From contig NC_088301.1 in the NCBI RefSeq assembly GCF_032854445.1, positions 52,813,187 through 52,877,186 on the forward strand: DNA of 64,000 bases, written 5' to 3'. The notes under the pieces were generated by a model. The model saw only the letters and a program-made list of their open reading frames with translations, was not told where the DNA came from and made no database searches. The DNA comes from Liolophura sinensis. Taxonomy: Eukaryota > Mollusca > Polyplacophora > Chitonida > Chitonidae. The translations under genes and the position numbers were made by a program. Each line of letters starts with the position of its first letter. Position 1 is the stretch's first letter. Shown here piece by piece: positions 39,064 to 48,956 of the stretch.

Positions 39064-42000
39064 TCTGACAGTTTGTGGACATTGCAAGGGAATTGTAATA
39101 GTTTTGTATAACAGTTACGACATTCTGTGGATACTGCATCGGAATTATGGGCGAATGAAGATTTTATATGGGTATTCTGACAGTGTGAGGATACTGTATG
39201 GGTATTCTGACAGTCTGGGATGTTACATGGGTATTCTGAGAATATAAGGTTACTATAAGGGTGTTCTCACAGTAAAAGGTTATTATATGGGTGTTCTGAT
39301 AGTTTGGGATATTATACGGATATTCTGACAGTCGTAGGATATTATATGGGTATTCTGACCGTATGAGGATATTATATGGGTATTCTGACTGTATGCGGAT
39401 ATTGTATGGATGTTCTGATAGTTTCAGATATTATAGGGATATTCTGAAAGTCATTGGATATTATTCGTGTATTATGACAGTACGAGGATATTGTATAGGT
39501 ATTCTGACAGTATGAGGTTTTTGTATGGGTGTTCTGTCAGTCTGGGGATATTATATGGATGTTCTGACAGCATGAAGATATTATATGGGTATTGTGACAG
39601 CATGGGGGATATTACATGGGTATTCTGAAAGTGTGGGGATATTATATGGGTATTCTGACAGTCTGATGATATTATATGAATATTCTGACCGCATGAGGAT
39701 ATTATATGGGTATTCTGACAGTCTGACGACATTATATGGGTATTCTGACAGCATGAGGATATGACATGGGTATTCTGATAGCATGGGTATATTATATGGG
39801 TATTCTGACAGTCTGATGATATTAAATGGGTATTCTGACAGTATGACGATATCATATGAGTATTCTGACAGTATGAGGGTATTATATGGATATTCTGACA
39901 GTATGATGATATTATATAGGTATTCTGACAGCATGAGTATATTATATGGGTATTCTGACAGTCTTATGATATTAAATGGGTATTCTGACAGTATGACGAT
40001 ATCATATGAGTATTCTGACAGTATGAGGATATTATATGGATATTCTGACAGTATGATGATATTATATAGGTATTCTGACAGCATGAGTATATTATATGGG
40101 TATTCTGACAGTCTTATGATATTATATGGGTATTCTGACAGTATGAGGATATTATGTGAGTAGTCTGACAGCCTGATGATATTATATGGGTATTCTGACA
40201 GTCCAATGATATTATATGGATATTCTGACAGTATGATGGTATTAGATGGATATTCTGACAGTATGAGGATATTGTATGGATATTCTGACAGCATGAGCAT
40301 ATTATATGGGTATTCTGACAGTCTGAGGATATTATATGGGTACTCTGACAGTCCGATGATATTATATGAATATTCTGACAGCATGATGATATTATATAAG
40401 TATTCTGACAGTATGAGGATATTGTATGAATATTCTGACAGCATGAGGATATTATATGGGTATTCTGACAGCATGAGCATATAATGTGGGTATTCTGACT
40501 GTATGCGGATATTATATGGGCATTCTGACTGTTTGAGGACATTGTATGGGTATTTTGACAGTATGAGAATATCGCATGGGTATTCTGACAGTATGAGGTT
40601 TATACATGGGTATTCTGACAGTCAGGGGATATTATATGGATGTTCTGACAGTGTGAATATATTATATAGATATTCTGACAGTTTGAAGATATTGCATGGG
40701 TATTCTGAAAGTGTGGGGATATTCTATGGGTATTCTGACAGCCTGATGATATTAGATGGATACTCTGACAGTATGAGGATATTATATGGGTATTCTGACA
40801 GTTTGAGGATATTATATGGATATTCTGACAGTATGAGGATATTATATGGATATTCTGACAGCATGAGAATATTATAAAGGTATTCTGACAGTCTGAGGAT
40901 ATTAGATGGATATTCTGACAGCATGAAGATATTATATGAGTATTCTGACAATCTGATGATATTAAATGGGTATTCTGACAGCATGAGGACAATGCATGGG
41001 TATTCTGACAGTATGAGGATATATTCTGACAGCATGAGGATATTATATGGGTATTCTGACAGCATGGGGATATTATATGGGTATTCTGACAGTATGAGGA
41101 TATTATATGGGTATTCTGACAGCATGAGGATATTATATGGGTACTCTGACAGTCTGATGATATTATATGGATATTCTGACAGCATGAAGATATTATATGG
41201 GTATTCTGACAGTCTGATGATATTATATGGGTATTCTGACAGCATGAGGATAATATATGGGTATTCTGACAGTATGAGGATATATTCTGACAGCATGAGG
41301 ATATTATATGGGTATTCTGACAGCATGGGGATATTATATGGGTATTCTGACAGCATGGGGATATTATATGGGTATTCTGACAGCATGAGGATATTATATG
41401 GATATTCTGACAGCATGAAGATATTATATGGGTATTCTGACAGTCTGATGATATTATATGGGTATTCTGACAGTATGAGGATATTATATGGGTATTCTGA
41501 CAGTATGAGGATATTATATGGGTATTCTGACAGTATGAGGATATTGTATGGATATTCTGACAGCATGAGCATATTATATGGGTATTCTGACAGTCTGATG
41601 ATATTATATGGGTATTCTGACAGTCTGATGATATTAGATGGATATTCTGACAGCATGAGGATATTATATGGGTATTCTGACAGCATGGGAATATTATATG
41701 GATATTCTGACAGTCTGAGGATATTAGATGAATATTCTGACAGCGTGAAGATATTATAAAGGTATTTTGACAGTATGATGATATTGTATAGATATTCTGA
41801 CAGTCTGAGGATTTTATATGAGTATTCTGACAGCATGAGGATATTATACGGGTATTCTGACAGCATGAGGTTATTATACGGGTATTCTGACAGCATGAGG
41901 TTATTATATGCGTATTCTGACAGTCTGAGGATATTATATGGGTATTCTCACAACTTCTATGTATTCTGAGAGTATGAGGATATTGTATGGGAGTTACGGC

Positions 42001-42130
42001 AGTGTGTGGATATTGTATGGGAATCATGAGCGTATGCATTAGGATATTGTATAGTTATTCTGACCGCATGAGGATATTGCATGGAAATTATGACAGTTTT
42101 GGCATGGATACTCCATGGGAATTCATGATC
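39064..42130. repeat. Minisatellite array 2, 30-bp unit, ~100 copies
   Basis: The plus-strand unit is GTATGAGGATATTATATGGG followed by TATTCTGACA. The edges (39,064-39,480 and 41,940-42,130) are eroded and the core is regular. Higher-order structure is visible. A block of five units (150 bp) at 39,811-39,960 is repeated nearly exactly at 39,961-40,110. A unit with a 9-bp deletion occurs at 41,011 and 41,272, 261 bp apart, inside a repeated nine-unit block. Very long open frames on both strands (up to 479 codons) are by-products of a stop-free unit with length divisible by three. Variants change amino acids freely, so I do not call them genes. Confidence 0.97.
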
Positions 42131-42161
42131 AATTCCGATACTTTCTCGACATTCTTAAATC

Positions 42162-42230
42162 ACGCTGCCGGCGTATAAGTGAAATATTCTTGAGTGGGCC
42201 GTAAAACACCAATCAAATAAATAAATAAAT
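42162..42230 (+). mobile_element. SINE 3'-end fragment with AAATAAATA tail
   Basis: The sequence GCGTATAAGTGAAATATTCT followed by TGAG..CGTAAAACACCAATC and an AAAT-repeat tail matches the last ~60 bp of the complete SINE at 46.4 kb. It begins only about 30 bp after the end of minisatellite array 2. It is 5'-truncated, as is common for SINE copies. Confidence 0.88.
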
Positions 42231-45020
42231 GTTTAAATCGTTGTAAATGTTTGTTATATTGTGGTGTTATTCTGTCAGCCCGTAGATATTGCCCATGTTT
42301 ATAAAGGGTTCTATAAAGGGTTCTTAGGTTCGCTAGTTAGTACGAAATGGACACATCTTGGTACTCAGCCATTTGAGGCTCTTCCAAGTAACCAGACCAG
42401 AGATACAAGATCCAGACGTGATTCGATATCACCCGCCTTCATTTATATGACACGCAAAGCGATAAAGTTAGTACCGCTTCCCCCCAGGTAGGCTATATCA
42501 GCAGGTGTAATACGAAAATAGACATACTTCAAGAACTAATTACGGTACACCCGGAAAAAACTTTTAATATTATGTAAGTTTCAGATTATTAAAAGCAACC
42601 CCGGTGTACTGTTGATTGTTGTTGACTTTTTTTATATATTTATATGCATATTATTACATGTCGGCACTCCATCATACATGGTGTTCGCAATAGTCTGATT
42701 GAAATATTGGCGGTGTAGTCAATCATTTACTCAGTCATGTTATAGGGTTTGGTGTTTATAAATGAGGCCATGAAAATGGATAAATGATTAATTCATTCAA
42801 ACAACCACTCTTGTAACAACACATCAGCTCTCCTTGAAACCAAGACAATTTTGTTAAAAAGGGTATACTAGTGTTATTGGTTGATTTATTTTTTCATTAC
42901 TTTATTTAATTATTTATTTATTGATTCATTTTTCATATTTAAGATCGCCGCCTTCCAGGTTTATTCCAGCAATAGATGTAAGCATAAAGGACGCCAAGAA
43001 AAGACCAGATACCACCGCTTATATCTATGAGAGGACTATCGATCGCCTGCAGTGATAGTGACGGGTTATACAGCTGAGCCAGCGACGAATCGACCAATAT
43101 CAAAATGCCTATAAACTACAAAGTCCCAGCAGTCAATCTGCAAAGTCAGTAGCCAGCATTGGTGACGTCTGTGGTGATATGCTGTCAAAACAACTTTATG
43201 GATGAGAATAGTTCGTATGGGGATCCCTAAGCTGACCTCATTTCCGGAAATTCTCGACCATTTACGGTAAATGAGAATGAAAGTGGCTGCTCCTTTCGGC
43301 ATTATGTAAGCATAATCCTGCATGGCAGGTCACATCAGCAATGTTGACTGGTATTATCATTATTTTGTCAAGAGCGCAGTTATTTATTTATTTGAACGAG
43401 ATGATGTGCCGGAAATTTTTCTTGAAAAAAAAATCCATATTTACCAAAAATATCTCAAAATTATAATTATAATTTTCGGTAAACGTCAAAATCGTATATT
43501 TAATTTTTTCAGTGCTGAAATGATTCTAAAAAATTTATTGTCGATTTCGAACGGTAACACGTACACACGAGGTTGATACTTTGGGCTAGTCCACAATAAT
43601 AGCAAAAAAATCGATTGGATTTGCACTGGTTGGCATTGTGCACGAAATTTCTGGTCTATCTGCTTTAACAAGGATGCACAAATGGGTAAACGACCGTCGT
43701 TAATATTACATTCACCTGGAAGAGCCGGGAAATGCACGAATTCCCTGCTCCAGAACTGGATTGAACCCACATATCACGTGTCCTAGTGATTTAACGAAGG
43801 ACTGTTGCTGCCAGAATAATAAAGGCATACCTCGGAGCAGTGGCCCTTGGATAATCACGCTTTTCCGTTTTATTTAAATAAACAAATAATGCTGACCACA
43901 TCAAAAAACCTGCTACAAGACTGGTTCTCCGTCCATGTCAAGAATTCACCTCCAAACCGAGGCCAACGCGGCGCAATGAATGCGGTGACTGCGAGTTTAA
44001 ATATAAGCAAAACACCAATCAAATACACTCCACACTGAAAAGAATTGGGTGCTGTGTACTGACTGTGCTTCCCAAAATGTCGGTGACTCACTCCTTAATG
44101 TTTATTGTGAAATGAAAGTCTTGAAAGAACTGATATCACTCTACCATGTGAAAGCATCCAATTCTGTATTAAAGTTGAGCTTTGTACTGAAAAGGGCTAT
44201 TACCTTGGGGCTGCGCAGCTCCCACAAGAAACAATGATTTAGCTATACCCAGAGCCTGTGGATTCCATTTTGCCCCTTAGGGGCCTAATATGAACTTTGT
44301 CAAAACAGATATAGTTCCTGGTACGATATGTATGATACTAATCCAAGGACAGGAGTCTGAATTCAGGCTAGAAAGTCCAGATTCACACATACTTTACTTC
44401 TTTTCTTTATTATCTATTCATTGATGACTGTGGTCCGTGTGAAAAGGATGAAGGCAATAACGACACACCCAGGAATCATAAACTCCATACAAACTAAGTC
44501 TACTTCTAGTTTGCCACATCATGTCACCAACATGCTCCAATTGTTTCCTTGTTCCTAACCAAGGTATGAAACATGGCACTGAATGTTATAAAAGATCAGA
44601 AATATGATTACCTGTTGATGTTGATGGAAAAAATGTGTTACCATTCATCATTAGCATGGATGGAATGTCTTATCTATAATGAAAAAGCAATGAAAGGGAC
44701 AGAAGAACCCTTCCTTTCCTATATCTAACAATTATCAGCTAAAATGTTTACATTTTTATGAATGTGTCTCAGGTTTTGTGTTTTGTGTATGAAAGATTTC
44801 CCATGTAATGTTACAAATAAATCACATACCATCAAGTGATAACGAAATACATTATGAATCATAATTGGCAACTTGCATAAATATTAAAATGGATGTCATA
44901 CCATATGATGTAGTAACAGTGTAGATAAATATTTTATACATTTCTCATAGTTAAAACATGCTTTTTGATAACTGCATCTTACACACATATATATATTGTA
45001 CAATGTAACTGTTTTGTGCA
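42231..45020. other. Intergenic region downstream of WASHC1
   Basis: Apart from a possible SINE at 43.56-43.80 kb and an eroded short direct repeat TATAAAGGGTTC at about 42,300, nothing genic is seen. On the minus strand, the only AATAAA-type signal I could find after the WASHC1 stop codon is at 44,406-44,411 (TTTATT on plus), about 600 bp beyond the stop, so the 3' UTR may extend to about 44.4 kb. Confidence 0.4.
43560..43800 (-). mobile_element. Possible tRNA-derived SINE, second family (minus)
   Basis: On the minus strand a good RNA polymerase III B-box-like word (GGGTTCAATCCAG) occurs at about 43,755-43,770. It is followed by a stretch with no coding content that includes AATTCGTGCATTTCCCGGCT and GAAATTTCGTGCACAATGCC. 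The layout (tRNA-like head, then unrelated body) fits a SINE. No A box, tail or target-site duplication could be defined, so this remains tentative. Confidence 0.35.
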
Positions 45021-48016
45021 CTAGTCCCAGTCTTCCTCCTCGTCATTAGCATCGTCAGCAGCACCGCCTGGCCTGGGCGGTGCAGGAATCATAGAGGAAA
45101 TCTTGTCCATGGCTGATCCTCCACCTGTGGCATGACCATCTGATGTATCAGTTGCTCCACCTCCACCACCTCCACCACCACCCTTGCCCGTCCCCGATAT
45201 ACCCTTCCGTCTCATGGAGAGCTTGGCAAACAGGTCACTCATAAGGTCCCCACCCCCACTTCCCCCACCGCTCTTGTCTTGTTCCTTTTTCTTTTTGCTC
45301 TCCAGTTTCCTGTCCTTGGCACTGCGTAACGTCGCCTTGTCTGCATTCCTGATCGAGGCCAGTAGGTCGGAGCGGCCGTCCCCTGAAGAAGGGGCTGGAG
45401 TTGAGGGCTCTGCTGGCACTTCACTGTCTTCACTAGAAGGGAGTGGTGGGGGAGGCGGGGCATCTGGTGGTGGGGGTGGGGGTGGAGGAGGTGGGGGTGG
45501 AGGTGCTGAGGGAGGGGGAGGAGCATCTGGGGGAGGGGGAGGCCCAGGTGGAGGTGGGCCCACATCTGCCCCAAGACCTGCTGAAAAAGATGGAATATCT
45601 TCTGTCTCCGGTAACACTGAGGGTAAGTCAGGAATAGTGCCTGTTCCCAACACACTTGGGGCGATCGATGGCCCTTGGTCAGCACTATAGGATAAGTCAT
45701 CTGCAACACCTGGCAAAAAGAAAACATACATGTGCAAATTTCAGAAAACTCTGGTCTTTTTACTAACTTATAAGAACAGATTTCACATAATATTGATGAT
45801 TTTTTCAGTCATAAAATTTTTGTCAGCCACAAATCCAATGTAATAAGTTCAGCTGCAAAGGCAGTTAGGGAAACCCTCCTTATCATGCTGCCCATAACAA
45901 TACAAACAATTCCAACAAAATTAAAATGCTCATTGAAATAGAAAAATTTGTTTCTGTTTTTATATCAGAGCACAGTTTTAAAACCATACTCAAGAATTTT
46001 CCACTTCTTGATTGGCAATCAAGATTAGAATGGAGAAAATCATGACTTAAAAGCCACAACCACAGCAATAAAAAAGTTAAAAAATTAACAAAGATTTTCA
46101 CCAAAAACCAAACCGGTTTAATTATTAAGGGTAGTAACCAGAGAGTGAGAGACCGTCCATTTACACAAGAGATTAAGATACTAATCTCTGACAATGACTG
46201 AATGAAATCTTACACTTGAAATGAAATATATAATGTGTTGCTGAAGTTTTACACCACAAAAGCAAGGGACTGTACCTCAAAAGACAATCTTGATGACTAA
46301 CCAATTCACTCAGTAGCATGTAGCATACATTTACCGTCTCCATATAGTGTCAGATTTAAGTGCATGTAGTTAGTTGGGGTTTACTCAAAAAGGACAGAGG
46401 GGCCTCTGTGGCTCAGTCGGTTGAAGCGCTAGCGCAGCGTAATGACCCAGGAGTCTCTCACCAATGCGGTCGCTGTGAGTTCAAGTCCAGCTCATGCTGG
46501 CGGCCGTACGTGAGAAGGTCTGCTAGCAACCTGCGGATGGTCGTGGGTTTCCCCCGGGCTCTGCCCGGTTTCCACCCACCATAATGCTGGCCGCCGTCGT
46601 ATAAGTGAAATATTCTTGAGTATGGCGTAAAACACCAATCAAAAAAAAAAAAAAGGACAGTCTTCACCTACCCAAGAGATCTGGCAGAAAGTCTGGCACC
46701 ATAATCTCTGGAACTTGACCAATATCTGGCATGTAGAAGAAGGTTTCTTGTTGTCTTCGTTGAAGCTCCTCTTGCTGGGCAATTGTGCTTGGAGCATCGG
46801 CCAGGCCAGCCTCCTCTTCTTCCAGCGCTGTTCTAGTCTTTGTCACCACTCCGAGCGGGTCCAACATTACATACTTTTTATATCTGGAGCAAACAGGTGA
46901 AGGGTTACAGAAAAGTCAAGAAAAAGTCATGTATATCTTTGCTGAGGCTCTTATAAATAAAGACAACCCACACTGTTCCATAGTAAATGCCTTTGTCATT
47001 TGCCTTTTGCCTTTATTCAAGTTCAAACCAATAACTTTCAGTGGTCTGCAGGCAAGATGAAAAGCAATAAATTGTGAGCTAAATGTATTGGTAACTAAAA
47101 TAATATATATCACTAAGAGTATATCATGAGATCAATGAAGAAATTAAGGCGTGCTAAATTTCTGAATGATTTACATTACTCATGTAGTCAGAGCAGGGGA
47201 GATTATCCTTGCTCATATCACTGGTAAAAATTGAGTAACTATATGCATTTCTATTCCTTCCTAGATCAAATGATCATACACGTTTTTTTAAATGTTGTTT
47301 CCTATTTGTTTGTTTCCTTTGCAGCATCTTAATGGTAATGATGTTAAAGCAATAAAAGTAAATACTGTTCTGGCATCAAGGTACCTACTGCACACAAAAT
47401 ACTCTGAAAAAGAGAAGTTTTAACTGAGTACTGATAAATTCAACACCTTGTGAGGTGTTGATCTGTTTACTTACGGATTTTCAGACGTGTTGAAGAGAAG
47501 AAGTGAGCTGATAGACGGAGTAGTCTTTGGCAAACCACCCAGGCCTTCACCCTGCTCATCTTCATTCTTCTTCTTCTTCTTCACATTAAGGTGAACATTG
47601 TAATACTGTAACTTATCCCTCAATATCCTGCTATCAACAGTTTGATGCTTGGACTGAATATGGTAATTAGATCGCTTTGGCTTCTGAATGTTTGAATCTC
47701 TGCTACTTTCAAATACAGAGTGGTAAAATTCCAAATCTTCTACAGCTGGGAACTTAGCACTTGCAAATACTTTTGTGGCTTTGTTGCTGCCTTTAAGTTT
47801 GTCCACTTTTGCCTGAGCCAGTGCCACTCTGTCATCAAGCTTCTGAAGTTTGGCTTTGTTCTCAGACACTCGCTTATTGATTTTTGAAAAAACATCATTG
47901 GAGACTTTGTCCAGGTAATCGAGCGCATCAGCAATTTGGCGGACTGTCTCTTCTCGACGCAAGTCCGCCGGGACTATTGGCACATTATACACCTGGTAAG
48001 TCATTAGGGCAGGCAT
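45021..48016 (-). CDS. WASHC1: WASH complex subunit 1 (WASH1)
   Basis: Nucleation-promoting factor that activates Arp2/3 on endosomes as part of the WASH complex, driving actin patches for retromer-dependent sorting. Coding exons are 48016-47475, 46883-46672 and 45709-45021; phases fit, giving 480 residues (vertebrate WASH1 is ~465). Residues 1-180 hold the WASH homology region with [17 protein letters not shown] and a coiled coil (about 28-75). [19 protein letters not shown] spans the exon 1-2 junction, and a [18 protein letters not shown] motif spans the next. Then come a proline-rich region (303-342), a WH2 motif ([20 protein letters not shown], about 365-384), the connector [19 protein letters not shown] (404-422) and the acidic tail DEEEDWD with the conserved Trp. 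A Gly run (426-436) is lineage-variable. All splice sites are GT-AG. A SINE lies in the last intron and a uORF overlaps the start. Identification is secure from motifs across the whole length. Confidence 0.97.
45443..45560 (-). repeat. Proline-codon repeat in WASHC1 exon 3
   Basis: The stretch encoding the polyproline segment is nearly pure CCN on the coding strand, so the plus strand is a series of GGGGG and GGTGG runs able to form G-quadruplexes. Proline-rich segments in WASP-family proteins bind profilin and SH3 domains. Length is expected to vary between individuals because of slippage. Confidence 0.85.
46387..46660 (+). mobile_element. Complete tRNA-derived SINE with target-site duplication
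   Basis: The element body is 46398-46649, flanked by the 11-bp direct repeat AAAAAGGACAG at 46387-46397 and 46650-46660. It starts with a tRNA-like head containing an A box (TGGCTCAGTCGG, 46409-46420) and a B box (GAGTTCAAGTC, 46477-46487). It then carries a conserved body (GGATGGTCGTGGGTTTCCCC) and the 3' block GTATAAGTGAAATATTCTTG..AAAACACCAATC before an A tail. From memory this matches the V-SINE superfamily element RUDI described across molluscs, but that name needs checking. It is inserted opposite to WASHC1 within its last intron, so the transcript carries a U-rich tract close to the splice donor. The intact duplication and tail imply a fairly young insertion. Confidence 0.93.
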
Positions 48017-48033
48017 TGATTACCTCCCTTCAT
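48004..48033 (-). promoter_or_regulatory. Overlapping upstream ORF in the WASHC1 leader
   Basis: In the exon that begins at 48,046 an ATG at 48,033 opens a nine-codon frame (MKGGNQCLP). It overlaps the presumed start at 48,016 in another frame and ends TAATG, where the ATG is the fifth codon (a Met) of the WASHC1 frame. This could allow stop-restart initiation at Met5 or leaky scanning to Met1. Whether it regulates translation is inference. Confidence 0.6.
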
Positions 48034-48046
48034 AAATTTACTTAAG
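48017..48046 (-). other. WASHC1: WASHC1 5' UTR part of the first coding exon
   Basis: A strong acceptor on the minus strand (a run of T then AATTGCAG) ends at 48,047, so the leader is spliced. The 30 bases between it and the ATG include an in-frame TAA, which shows that coding cannot extend upstream of this exon in this frame. Confidence 0.8.
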
Positions 48047-48801
48047 CTGCAATTAAAAAAAAAAGACAAAATCAGGAATTAATAAGGAATTCATGTTCTC
48101 TTTTCAGAAATTTCATAATACCATATGGTATACTGGTACAAAATAAAACAGAGAAACCAAATCAATCATACAGCTGAGATTAAAACTACAATGTTATTTA
48201 AAATAAAAAATAATTGAAGCCAATGTAGGCCTACAATATCAGGGGAAAAGGTGTACCGGGTACAAGAGAATAAATTTAATATAATACATCCGCTCCATGG
48301 TATAGAATACAAATCACAAAGAATTTCTCGCAACATATTTACTACTACTAAATCGTTTTAATATACAAATAAATCTTCATGATTTTGCCAGGCAAGTCCT
48401 GTAAGTTAATGTCATGCATGGTGACAAGATGGGGGTGGGGTGAGTTTTGGGACAGGCCAGATTTAGATCTACATGTACATTAACAAAAAAATGCTGTTCA
48501 CCAATGCGTCTGATGGTGTGCTGTGGTGCCAAAGAAAAATACTGATGTCACACAGCGACAATATGTTGTACAACTACGTGCACTGGTGCAGTGCGTGCTA
48601 ATGTATCCTGGTGGGATAGATCACAGAGAACGTAGACGTAAACTGGTGACCGTATGATCATGATCGACTTACAAACTTCGCAGGAGGAAACTGATACGGA
48701 TAATACGGATATATCAATGTTGTATGTAGATGCCTTCTAAAGCACTCAAAGAGCAAACGAAATATTTAAGCGAGCTAAATGCACATCGCAGCCAAACGTA
48801 C
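48047..48801 (-). other. WASHC1: WASHC1 first intron
   Basis: 755 bp between the GTACGT donor at 48,801 and the T-tract/GCAG acceptor at 48,047. No other feature is seen in it. Confidence 0.7.
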
Positions 48802-48880
48802 CTCTGTCAAAACTAACGGATGACCAGGCAACTCCCCCTGTGTTGTTGTTATATCATGTGCAACTGGTCCTTCCCTTCGC
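48802..48880 (-). other. WASHC1: WASHC1 noncoding first exon (5' end approximate)
   Basis: The minus-strand sequence TTTTGACAGAG/GTACGT is a strong donor at 48,801-48,800, at the right place to supply a spliced leader for the exon at 48,046. The transcription start is not visible from sequence; the right boundary given is a guess. CpG content rises here and to the right, as expected at a promoter. Confidence 0.55.
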
Positions 48881-48919
48881 GAACATCATGACGTATAAGC
48901 AGGTGACCGACCACCGGGG

Positions 48920-48956
48920 GGGAGATAACTCAATGCAATGACTCGGATTAACTCCC
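48920..48956. promoter_or_regulatory. Inverted pair of GGGAGnTAA motifs upstream of WASHC1
   Basis: GGGAGATAACTC at 48,920-48,931 faces GATTAACTCCC at 48,946-48,956, whose reverse complement is GGGAGTTAATC, with 14 bp between. Variants of the same word occur at other gene starts and exon edges in this window (about 48,019-48,030, 35,320 and 8,517). I read it as a possible promoter-proximal element of this genome; its function is unknown. Confidence 0.4.

Noticed and set aside
40600-42039. 479-codon frame over array 2
   Set aside because: Variants change residues freely and overlapping frames are equally open, so no coding signal.
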